64,000 nucleotides of DNA from positions 434,001 to 498,000 of the forward strand of contig LLEY01000017.1 of the NCBI GenBank assembly GCA_001414485.1. Reading direction: 5' to 3'. This document shows positions 46,655-57,068 of the stretch, in pieces; positions within the stretch are counted from its first letter, which is position 1, and every line of letters starts with the position of its first letter. This DNA is from Calycina herbarum. Its lineage: Eukaryota > Ascomycota > Leotiomycetes > Helotiales > Pezizellaceae. Position numbers and translations under genes: made by a program. The notes under the pieces were generated by a model. It did no database searches, was not told the DNA's origin, and saw only the letters and a program-made list of their open reading frames with translations.

Positions 46655-49600
46655 TGTGAAGCTGTTGATGAATCAAACTCGGTCGTCGGTATTGAAGTAT
46701 CACGAGTATCACTATCCCACTGCTGTGATTCGAATTATCCTTGTTGACCACGAGGAAGGCGAGCTTGGGAACACTATCGAGGGGATAGCAAACCTGGGAC
46801 ATGGGCGAGTGTTTATAGGAATGCGAGTTTCCGTGGACGGGTAGCACCGAACAAGGTTTTCGTGCATCTCGTGCATCCTCCCGGGATTTATTGCAGGGCA
46901 GCCCTCGAGCTCTGCGGACCTGTTGTGACCTGCCCCTCCTGGTGGATAAGGAGGGTGAAGTGTCTATAGCTCTCCATTGCTGTGCATGCTCTATAATTGG
47001 TGTTTCTATGGGGTAGCATATTGCCATGCGCAACCCCGTGGAAAATCGACCTGAAATGCCACCAAAATCATCGCGCCGTCCTCGGAAAGCAGAGGGAGCT
47101 TGCGGGTGTAGTTGCGACAACTCTCCAGGGTTATGGTGGGGTGAATTAGCTGAATTATCCTTTCATTGGAAGTCTAAGCGAACGCTGTCCCCCACTTTGC
47201 GGGGCGACTGCCACTTACGGCATGGCGTCTCATTTTAGCGCCTTTTTGATGAAAACTCTGTTTCCTTGTCTAATCAGATTGATCGATTGTGACCTGATCA
47301 ATCTTATCAGATGGAAAGATTAACCCCCTTCAATCCCCTTCACCCACCAACATTGTTGGACACCTCTTCAATTGACCATTCACGTATACTCTCGGCCCAG
47401 CTGCGGGTCTTATTACGAGAGGAAGTGCGACCAGCATGGACTGGCCCTGGTCAAACCTTCGGGAACTGCCATGACTTGTAAAGAGACGAAAACTCGGTTC
47501 TTCCTTTCCTGGGACCAACGCCGCTTCATCACTTTTTAAAATCATCTCCTTTATCGGAGGCAACGAGGCAGACATGGCATGGCTACACTCAGCCAGTGGC
47601 ACAGGAGAAAGCAATTGACAACTCGTAAATAGTAAAATATTCTCAAATCCCAATTGAGGTTTCAATACCCAACTTACCCATTTCACGGGACAGAGAGGAG
47701 AGAAAATTTGCACCTACCCGCCGTGCATACGATCTTGCCATTTTCTTCTCGCGTTGCGGAATGCCCTCTCAATAGTTCGGTTCAAGTGGGGGCCAGCAAG
47801 TAAAAGGTACCACACTTGGCAGCGGCTACGCCCATCTTCGTCTAGCCTTACAAGTATCCAAACATGTTGCATGGCCTCGCCCATCCTCCTGGGACTTCAC
47901 GATCAAGGTGGGTTGAAGTGGTCCATCGTTGGGCCCAAGAGGGAAGACTTGGCAGTTGCCATGACTTGATTGATATGATCGTCTTGGTCTCGCCCTCAAG
48001 ATCTTCTTCTCTCCTCAATCCTGAGAGTTTGGGTGGCTGAAGTCTTGAACACGTTCCCTGCAGTTGTTTCGCCTTACAAAGAAGGACAGCACACGAGATC
48101 ATCCTCGATCGAGAAGTGTTCTGGTTCAAGTGGACCTAGCAATGATCGACAGTGGAAAGCAAGCGCTGCATCCGCTTCAATATCTTACGACGACGTAATC
48201 CACATCTTCTCATGCACCATTGTTCCTGCATTCATTTACCATATCTGAAGTTGTCATTCGAAAACTCGCTTGTCGCATAGAATTCGACCGCCACAGTCGC
48301 AGAATATGCCTTCTCAGTACCTTGAAACCACCAAAATCCATCAATTTAGCCATTTACTTGCTACCTCTTTCGCGACAAGTTTCCACCCTACTGCCACTGG
48401 TGGCACCGCAGCAGATTGTCCACGCAACTTTGAAAATCGCCCCTCAGACTTGCCTTCAACGCATAATATATCCCAGTACCATCCAATCTTATGCTGCAAG
48501 ACCACAACAACCACAAATTGATCAACCGGAGAGGAATACATCCCTATGCGACGATGACGTGTCAACAAATTTCCCCGAATAGCTCTACCAATCTTCCCCC
48601 GCTAATTCACAGAGAGTCACAACGAGCTCTCTATCCATTTTATTCTTATCTTCTTGGTACTCTTGCTAAACTATAACCGTGGTTTTGTACATTGATAAAA
48701 GTCTTCTACCTTTGAACCTTTGGCTTGAGTTTGAGAGACTCTTCCATGCGTGATTTGGGGCCTGTTTTGCTGGCAGTTCCGATTCGTAAATCACCACCAA
48801 AATATCGAATTGAATTCTCTCTGTTCGATTAAATTCTCCTGACATTTGAAACAGATGAGCGGACTCCATGAAACTGTCCACAGAGGTGTGTAGTAATGCA
48901 AGTTCAGTAGAGCCCAACTCTAATAGTATCAAGATGTATCGTTTGCACCTTTCTAAGTTGTGCTAGCACGGGTGATAAGTACGCATGCAGTGTAACTGGA
49001 CCCCAGACAGTATTCTCCATTCTGAATCGGTGATCCGTTTAGCTTTTGCCTCTGCGACACTCATTATTTTGCCAATGTACACGGTAGTTCGATACCTTGG
49101 AATTATTACATCTAGTCAAGAAATCTATACTTTCTGGTGTTCTTAAATCATTGTGTTCTGGCTCATACACAACAGGGAATTCTGTCCTTCTGTAATTGTG
49201 TCAATAAGGTCAGAGGACAGGAAGGGGCACCGGTTTTTCTTTGTACTACTTTTCTTCTTCGAGGCGCTTTGAAATAACTAGTACTAGAATCTACGTGGTT
49301 TTCGTCTAGAAACAGTTAGGGAACCTCTAGGTTTTGACCCTCCATTCTTTTCTTTTACTTAAACCAAAACTTTGATCTCTGGATAAGAAACATAATTCCG
49401 TGGTCCTGTTAAAGGCAAATATGACTTGCAGGTTGTTTTCATACTGAGTACGATCAGTAATAAGTGGGGATTCGGTACTGTGAAACATGCTCCTGTAGGC
49501 TTTCTTCTTAAGCGACCCTTTCAGGCCCCCTCAAAGCCTCCCATGTTTAGACTGGAATATACTATGTTCGTTGATTGGCAGGTACCTTGAAGGAACTGCT

Positions 49601-50000
49601 CCTTTGTCTTGCTAATTTTGGAAGTTCTTGCCCACCTAGATGTGATTCTCCGTCTATTCACTAAATTCCCTATAAATACGAAGTACTAAAGGAAAAGCCC
49701 TAAATATGCCATAATAAACGAGACTCGCTTAATTTGCAAAACTGTTGACCCCGGATAAGATATTCACTATATCAAAACCCACGTGTATGACGCTAGCACA
49801 TGTTCTTAAGGGTCATTTTCTTCTTTAAGTTTTTTATGACGACAATAAGGTTGTAAGTCCCTGACTGGTCTTTTGTTATCCTTGATAGCTCTTCTCTTAT
49901 AACGATACTCTGCTCTCTTCCTACCATTATGTAATAGCATCTTTAACTTCTCATCTATCTATAAATTAAAGCCCTCTACTCTTAAAAAAATAATTCTTAA
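46655..50000. other. Gene-poor interval upstream of the siderophore transporter
   Basis: Contains the transporter promoter with GATA sites. The minus-strand frame ending at 47330 (from an ATG at about 47575, MSASLPPIKEMILKSDEAAL, 81 residues) looks mildly coding but has no domain. The plus-strand ATG frame at 48306-48521 is Thr/Ser-rich and unsupported. From 48.7 to 50.0 kb the DNA is AT-rich with no coding signal. Confidence 0.4.
47271..47312 (-). promoter_or_regulatory. Candidate SreA/Sre1-type GATA sites upstream of the siderophore transporter
   Basis: TTATCAGAT at 47304-47312 is the reverse complement of ATCTGATAA, an exact match to ATCWGATAA, the site known for fungal iron-regulatory GATA factors. 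A one-mismatch neighbour (TAATCAGAT) lies at 47271-47279. They are 620-660 bp upstream of the transporter ATG. Binding is inferred. Confidence 0.55.
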
Positions 50001-50480
50001 TACAGTGGGGGTTCGCAGATATTCGTACGGCCCCCTTTTTACACCAAAAGTCATCTTAAAAAAGACGTTTTATATATTTATCTTTATATGTAAGTGATAT
50101 CTAAGATTGAGAACTAAGATTATTTCGAGTATTTAAATAGTAGTCTTCAAAGATAAATATACTAAATATGTACTAGGTCTTAAGTTATAATAGTATAAAG
50201 GCAGAAAGAGTCGAGAAAACACCGGATTATACTAAAATCGGGTGAAATTTAGTAACTTTCTAGATACCTCTTACTATAACCTAAATAAAGCAGGATCGGC
50301 TTAGCTTAGAAGAAAAACTAAGAGTATAAAGTAAAGATATCTTACTTTTCTAAAGATAAGTTTAAAAACTTTCAAGAAATAATTAGAGTTTATTTTATAA
50401 TAGTGTTTTAAACAGGGTGAATTTCAGTGATTTTAGGTGTAAAAAAGAGAGCGTACGAATATCTGCGAACCCCCGCTGTA
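50001..50480. mobile_element. Mariner-like MITE flanked by TA (family B)
   Basis: A 476-bp element (50003-50478) bounded by TA on both sides. Its ends are inverted repeats of about 43 bp: the left begins CAGTGGGGGTTCGCAGATAT then TCGTACG, and the right read inward begins CAGCGGGGGTTCGCAGATAT then TCGTACG; both continue to a TTTTTACACC block. The interior is AT-rich with no transposase frame. TA target duplication and CAGTG ends are typical of Tc1/mariner (Fot1/pogo-like) elements. Confidence 0.88.
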
Positions 50481-50644
50481 ATATATGAATATAGACTCTT
50501 AAGAATCCCAGTCAACAAACACAAACACAATTCAATACACTTCAACATACACCTCTCGACACTCTTCAAATCTTTACTTATACTCTTTATTCCCTCTTTG
50601 AATAAAAGTATCAAGCTTTAGTTACTTCAAATCCTCTCTCCGAA

Positions 50645-51020
50645 ATGAGATCTCTAAACATTTCCTTGATCCTTCTCTCCCCCCTCAGACTCGTAGCAGG
50701 GGATTTCGAGTAAGCCATATAACACCTCCCTCTTCAATCTTGCCTTCCGCTTCCCTCTCTTCTTTTCCCTCTCGTCTTCCAAACACGCGTCAACCTTCAC
50801 ATCAAGTATCTACTACACCGAAGAGGAATCCGATGGGATTATTCTCTTCAACTCCTCTCCCACCACCTGTACAACTCCAAACTCAGGCTGGCTCGACAGA
50901 CCTGACAACGATGATGCTGTGATCGTACACCCCTTGAGGGAGCCGATATTTGGGGACCCTGCGATCCACCGCTTGATGTTGGTCAGGGGGTTCAAATCTT
51001 CCATTGTATTACGCAGTTGA
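50645..51020 (+). CDS. Candidate small secreted protein
   Basis: Exon 1 (50645-50709) encodes a signal peptide, MRSLNISLILLSPLRLVAGD; without splicing it stops at once (GAG TAA). A 97-nt intron starting GTAAGC and ending TCAAG (50710-50806) would join it to exon 2 (50807-51020), which reads YYTEEESDGIILFNSSPTTC, GWLDRPDNDDAVIVHPLREP and ends VLRS, giving 92 residues with two cysteines or so. The family is not recognised, and the C-terminal part may be a truncation. It could be an effector-like or remnant secreted protein. The mariner-like MITE ends only 165 bp before its start codon. Confidence 0.4.
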
Positions 51021-51568
51021 CTGCTAAGACTTTGAAGAAGAGAGAGGTTATGGAGATGAGTTTTGTTGTTTAGATTTTTGGCGCGAGGAAGAGAGCTTGG
51101 GGGTCAGGAGTTGAGGGAGGGGGAGGTGGCGGCGGGTGTATTTTTGGTTTAGGATCTTGGTTGTTTCCTTTCTTCTTTTGGATAGCTTCGCTTAAACATT
51201 ATTCAATTGGAAAGAGTGGCTTCTTACATGCGATAATGATGCCTCGACATGCGTACCGAGTGTTTAGGTAGTCCTGAGAGCCGAATCGAAGGATTATTTG
51301 GCAAGGTCAGTAATGCTAATGAATCAGAAGAGAAAGACTCACCACATGACTCACCCACTTCGAATTTTAGAGCAATGGATAAGATAGTATTGTATTAGCT
51401 CCACTACTTAAGCTCCCACGTGGACAACTTTACCAAATGGTCCTCGCGCCGTAAACCAAATAAGATGAATACAAAAAGCCTGACCGAAGCAAATTGAATC
51501 CATCGGAAGCGACCATCTTCATCCCACTAGCTCAAGCTCGCTTCATCGGCCGTTGCTCCAGAGACCCC
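51021..51568. other. Intergenic region, no gene seen
   Basis: Non-coding spacer of about 550 bp between the candidate secreted protein gene and the FAS1 gene 3' end. Confidence 0.4.
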
Positions 51569-52910
51569 TTACAAATTCATTAAGAACCCCATTCCTCCGA
51601 AAAGAGCTCCCATACCAACAGCTCCAGTCTGCATAGCACCCATAGCACCCGCGCTACTAGAACTAGTACTAACCGCACCTCCAGCACCAGTTGGCGCATT
51701 CGAGATAACCGCAGTTTGTGTGGGAACACCAGATGTAAGGATAGGAGTGGTAGCCGAGGAGGCACCCGAGAAGGCGATGGATTGGGTGCTTGCTGTTGGA
51801 ACTGGTGCTGCGGACGTGTTGTTTGGGTTGAGGACGCTGAATTCTTGTTAGCATTGAACGTAGAAGGAGGGGAAATTGGATGGAAGGGAGAGGGGGAATA
51901 AACTTGTCGATGACGTGAACAACACCATTAGCAACCAAAACATCTGGAACCAAGACTCGTGCTGAGTTGACGAATACACTTCCATTCTCGATTCTGACAG
52001 TGAGTTCTCCTCCTCCAAGTGTTCTGAGAGTCGAGTTTGTAAAGGCACTGCTGTAGCCAACAGTTCCATTGATAACGTGATAGGACAAGATACTGCTCAA
52101 TTGCTCCGTGGTAAGAGTACCAATGATCGATCCGATAGCTGAGAAAGCGCTGTTCGCAGGAGCAAAGATGGTAACATCTCGGAGAGAATTGACGGTATTA
52201 ACGAGATTCGCTTGGCTGAGAGCACCAACGAATGAGGTGAGATTCGCAGCGACCGCGGTACTGGAGTCGGATTCAGGGAGGGTAAGAACACGATCAATAA
52301 TATGAACCGTTCCACCTGTGAAGTTTAAATTCTATGACAACCAATAAGCACCAATCCAAACATACTTCAGAGAAAAGAAAACATACAGGCGTAACCACAG
52401 AAGATTTCGAGACCAATCCACTGGTAATAGTAACATTCGTTCCATTCCTCACAGCCTCAACCCGTTGACCCCCCGTCACATTCGCATAACTAGCATTACT
52501 CAACATCGTAGGAAGGAACCGAGGTCTCGAAGTGAAATTGAGAGCGTGATAAGTCCCGTTCAAAACATGGTATTGGAGAAGGGCGGTGATGATATCGGGA
52601 GTACCTCCAGCGGACATGCCGGCTGGGGTGGAGAGGAAGCTTTGGAGTGCTGCATTGCTGGGTGCGAGGAGGGTAATGTTTGTCATGTTTGCTAAGCTTG
52701 CGACGAGTTCTGGTTGTGTCGCGAGGATGCCTCGGATTGTGTGAGTATGTATTTGGTGAGTAGAGGAGAGGAAAGAAATAGAGCAATGGGAATGAAAATA
52801 CCATTGAGTGCGCTTAAACTGTTGTTGTTGGCAGCAAGGACTTCAGTGAGATTCTGAGCCGAAGCGAGAGAGCCAATGGCCACCAAAGGGAGTAAATTCT
52901 TAAACTGCAT
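51569..52910 (-). CDS. Fasciclin (FAS1) domain cell-surface protein
   Basis: Extracellular adhesion-type protein with two FAS1 domains. Exons 52802-52910, 52387-52730, 51904-52331 and 51569-51836 give 382 residues. A signal peptide (MQFKNLLPLVAIGSLASAQ) is followed by FAS1 domain 1 (about 20-170: LANMTNITLLAPSNAALQSF, ALLQYHVLNGTY, TVHIIDRVLTLP) and domain 2 (about 175-295: LRDVTIFAPANSAFSAI, LSSILSYHVINGTVGYSSAF, GVVHVID). Each has the characteristic YHV motif and many N-glycosylation sequons. The last ~85 residues are Ser/Thr/Ala-rich and end in a hydrophobic stretch (GMGALFGGMGFLMNL), consistent with a GPI-anchor signal. The third intron has the weak donor GTTTAT but joins DNVLNPNNTS in frame. 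Confidence 0.9.
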
Positions 52911-54058
52911 CTTGTCAAAAGTTTCCTATCAAATCCGTATGTGACGTTAAAATCTCCCACTATCAAAAAAATAAATCTCAGAACTGTATCTATCCTACAG
53001 CCTCAAGCTGAAAAAAGGGTGGGCTCGTCATAGATTTAAAGACAATTCCCCAATCCATTCACATCAGCTCACTCCCGTAAATCCGAGCGCCCAGCACATT
53101 CCAAGCATTTTACGGGGAAGAAAAAGATCTTAAGCAAACCTGGATGGTGGGAAGTCCATGTGAATGTCGTGATGAGGTCGATGTCTTGAATCCGATTGCT
53201 CCGTACGCAAACGCACAAAGAAATGGGTAACGGTTGCCGCTTGGCAGAACGAACAGCGAAAGTTTAGTCAGAGTGGCTAAGTGCGGGTGTTTTGCGTAGC
53301 TGCAGTAGTGTGAGGAGCTGCCAACAAGGGAAAAAAAAGGGAAACTCAATAAATTAGTGCTACATAAGTAGAGAGTAATGCCTGAAAGCTGGGATTGTTC
53401 CACGCAGCAAGAGCTGAAGTTTTGAAGTTGTGGTCCACCAGATCTGAGATGCATTTTCAAGAACAAAGAAACCCCCGAACCCCCACGACAACAAACGCGA
53501 GAAAAACAACACTCGAGCGAGCACACTTGTGCTCCATCTGTCAGGAATTGCTATTCATGTTTCGCATTCCTAGGTCTGGGCTCTCATCATCCAAGGAGAC
53601 TACTCCTCTACAAACTTAACCAAAAACTCCAATTCTGTAACACTATTCGCTCCCTCTCTCTCAGAGATTCGTTTGCGTCTCGCCACAGAACTTTGTAGAT
53701 TTAGCGAAACCTAGGTAGTAGACTTTCTTTAAACTTCTCATAAACCCAGGAACGCTTGTCCAGAACGGTACTAAACAGGAGCCACGTTCTCGGGCAGTGG
53801 GACGACCCCGCATTCATAGCGCGGGGACTAAAGATCATCTGAGGGTTTGGCACGGAAATCTCTCAAAGCTCTTTCGTATACTTTTGTACCATCTTGTGGG
53901 TATCTGTTTCAATATATTTCGTACCACCAGTGAACATACAATCTACCACCATTCATGACCAAAGATTTTTGCCCCCGTCCGACGTCTAGGATTTCGGAAA
54001 ATGCCTATCCAGTATCAAGGAGAAACATCATTCATAAGAAGGCACCGTGGTCCGCAAA
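52911..54058. other. Intergenic region, no gene seen
   Basis: The FAS1 promoter and TPS2 3' flank. Open frames on both strands at 53.1-53.6 kb show no domain and no consistent coding pattern. Confidence 0.4.
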
Positions 54059-57000
54059 TCAAAGCATCCCTCCTGGCAACTCATCCGGAATCTTCACTCC
54101 AGGCATATGATCCGGAATCCTTCCTTCTACCACAGCGAGAGCTCCCAAATCCGCCAAGTCTGAATCACCACCATTCAGTAAAGCTATGCTACTGATAACG
54201 TCAACTGGTTCCAAGAGATGCCAGTTTGCCAGGGTCATCTTCGAGCTTGCTCCAACGGTGACGGTGAAAACGTGGCCGGCCGGAAGATCACTGCCATTCA
54301 ATGCGCGGAACATGTCCTCGTCGGTGAAATCGTCACCCAAGCAGAGCGTAAATTCCGGTGGCTCGCCAACCTCTTGGCCATATGATGCGACGAGTCGCTT
54401 AGCAATCTCTCCCTTGTTGATAAAAGTAGGGCGAACTTCAAGATTGGCCTTGCCCGTCATTACCTCAACATCCCAAGCCTTACCCACAGTCTTCTCCAGC
54501 TCCTTTTGGCATTCGCGGGCGTTATGAGCCCCAAGTTCGGGATCCGATGGTCGGTAATGCCATGTGAGGGCGCAGCGCTTACGCTCAATAAAAGAGCCTG
54601 ATGATGTTAGCAGGGGATACTAGTATTGACTGTTGATTGATGCTTACCAGGAGTTTTTTCGGTGTATTTCTGGAAACACTCCATGACCTCTTTTTGCCAG
54701 CCCATATCAAACGTCTCCGCAAGGTTTTCCCATTCCTGACTACCAGGGTGACGCATAAAGCTACCATGCTCAGCACTAAATCCCAACTCGGGGATGTGAC
54801 CAAGATGTTGACTGAGAAACTCTTGATCTCGGCCACTAATTATCCAAACAGCATTCCGACTGTCTGATGCCAATGCCTTGAGAGTACGGATGAGTCTTTC
54901 GGAGGGGATGGCAGCTGCTGGGTCCCTGACTATCGGGGTGAGGGTTCCGTCGTAGTCGAACATGAAAAGACGTTTCTTAGCTGCTCTGTATTGTGTGACC
55001 AATGCTGCCTTGTCCAGCAATGGTGTTGAAATGGCGTTGTTATGAGCTCCGAGAACTGTCAGAAGACGTTTGATATAACTAGAAGACCAGACCTGGACAT
55101 TCCTTGTGGTTACATGATGATAAAGACTGTTGTGCATTGCACCCTTCATATCTTCACTCATAGTCAACGACTTTTCGATCGCTTCCGCAACCCCAGTAAG
55201 ATCCCAAGGATTGATATGTATGGCGTCCTTTAGACTTCCAGCGGTGCCAGAAAATTCGGATATTATGAGAGGTCCATGATCGTCACGCTGGCATACCACG
55301 TACTCGAGACTAGTGGTGTTCATACCATCACGAACACTCGTGATAAGACCGATATCTGCTGCTCGGAGAAGTGCCAGATATTCCTCTTGAGAGAGATATT
55401 GAGGATAATGTTGAACTGGCGTGAAACTGAGAGAGCCATATGTGCCATTGATGTTGGCTACGAGCTCGGCAACTTTGTTGGCAATCTTGTTGCTGGAGTC
55501 TTCCTTTTCCTCTTCGACACTCGTTGGGCTGGTGACTTGGATCAGAACGACTTTTTGATTCCATTCTGGGTACCGTTCTAGGAACGTTTCGAAAGCCATG
55601 AGCTTCTGAGCAACACCTCGGACAGTGTCTAGACGGTCACGTCCCACAATCAACTTCTTTCCTTTGTACATCTTTCGGAGGGCAGCCACCTTATCGTCAA
55701 TTGCCGGGTCTTTGAAGGCTAACCGCTCAACGGCAGCAGCATCGATTCCAATTGGGAATACACCCACGCTAACTTTCGCGCCATATGCGTCCACACCTGC
55801 AATATCTGAAGGAAAACCAAGAATTCTTGTGCAGCAGGATACAAAGTGACGGGAATAGCTGTAAGACTGAAAGCCGACCAGATTCGCGCCCAACACACCC
55901 TCTAAAACATCCTTTCTTCTTGGTAAACATCGGAGAAACTCGCTGCTGGGAAATGGAACATGTAAAAAGAAGGAAATGTAGATGTGTGGGATTCGCTGTC
56001 GGAGCATGCTAGGGAGCAAGAGTAGATGGTAGTCGTGAATCATAACAACATCGCCGGGTTTGTAAATTTCGAGAATCCGGTTGGCGAACTTCTGGTTCAT
56101 CCGATAGTAATCTGCCCAGGCTTGCCGTTCTCCTCGACCATCGTTGGGCTCATGCTGCTTGTAGTGAAAGAGGGTATACAGCTCCGACTCAGCATATCGT
56201 CTCCACCGTGATTGATCCGTAAGCTGTAAATTTCCCTCTGCATCACCATCCGGATCATCTGAGAGCCAAACCGGGACTGTCTTGCTACCCTTCTCGTGTG
56301 CCAATTGCCACTCCAATCGAGCTCTATCCTCTTTGCTGACCTTGATAGCTTCGGGGTGTGCTGGCTCGATTGGTTTGGCGAATGCATCGACAGGAATTGG
56401 AGCCGAGCTTTTGTTGAGAGGGGGGATTTTCGAGGCCGTGGTGGTGGCGGGTGGTGTATCCGGAGGAGTCAGATCATCCGCAGGTAGAATTTCCCCCGTC
56501 CAGCCAACCAGTGTGTGATTCCATGGTGTTTTATCAGAGGAGAGGTGGGTAAAGGAATCGAATAAGGCAGAGGTCCCACGACGGGAGTTGAGACCCTAAA
56601 TTACAGGTTAGCTTTGAATTAAAGAATCAATTGGAGAAGAGTAGTTACCCAGTCTGCGCCCTTTCTAAAGCGCAATGAATGGGGGATACAAAAGGTTGCT
56701 GAAATCAATCCCCCGCTTAGTCCCAAGGATGGGTGCGCCGCTCGGGGGTCGACATCTGACAATGACTCTCTTCTTTCCCTGGGGCCGGCAAAGCTCATAC
56801 GACGCAAAATCTCTTGGTTTGACTTCGCACCGGAAGCTGCCTCGCTGGGGGATTGTGCCATTCTGAGTCTGTGAATATCGCGAGTGAAGTATGAATCTTC
56901 TGCCACACCGCTGCTTGATCCTGAAGTGTACTCTCCAGCTTCGATGCCCGGGGTAACTGGCACGTTCGTCACTGAGGGGTGAAGGGCCGGGTGGATCGAG

Positions 57001-57068
57001 GCCTGACTAGCTGGAAGGATGGGCCGTGGGGACTCCGTCAGGCCTTGGTCTGAGAATTTCTGCGCCAT
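54059..57068 (-). CDS. TPS2: Trehalose-6-phosphate phosphatase (TPS2)
   Basis: Dephosphorylates trehalose-6-phosphate to trehalose, a stress and storage sugar, within the trehalose synthase complex. Exons 56649-57068, 54648-56595 and 54059-54597 give 968 residues. Residues 1-200 are Ser/Pro-rich and probably regulatory (RRMSFAG, RRESLSD resemble PKA sites). A GT20 synthase-like domain follows (about 230-660; VVMIHDYHLLLLPSMLR, RIPHIYISFFLHVPFPSSEF, FPIGIDAAAVE, SVRDGMNTTSLEYVVCQ); in yeast Tps2 this part is not an active synthase. The HAD phosphatase domain starts at FMFDYDGTLTPI (about residue 545-550 after the exon 1 join, i.e. near 54960) and ends with LCLGDDFTDEDMF in exon 3. Introns start GTAACT and GTAAGC. 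Divergent from HOG1. Confidence 0.94.

Noticed and set aside
50427..50621. Plus- and minus-strand frames at 50.4-50.6 kb
   Set aside because: They overlap the right inverted end of the mariner-like MITE and have no coding features.
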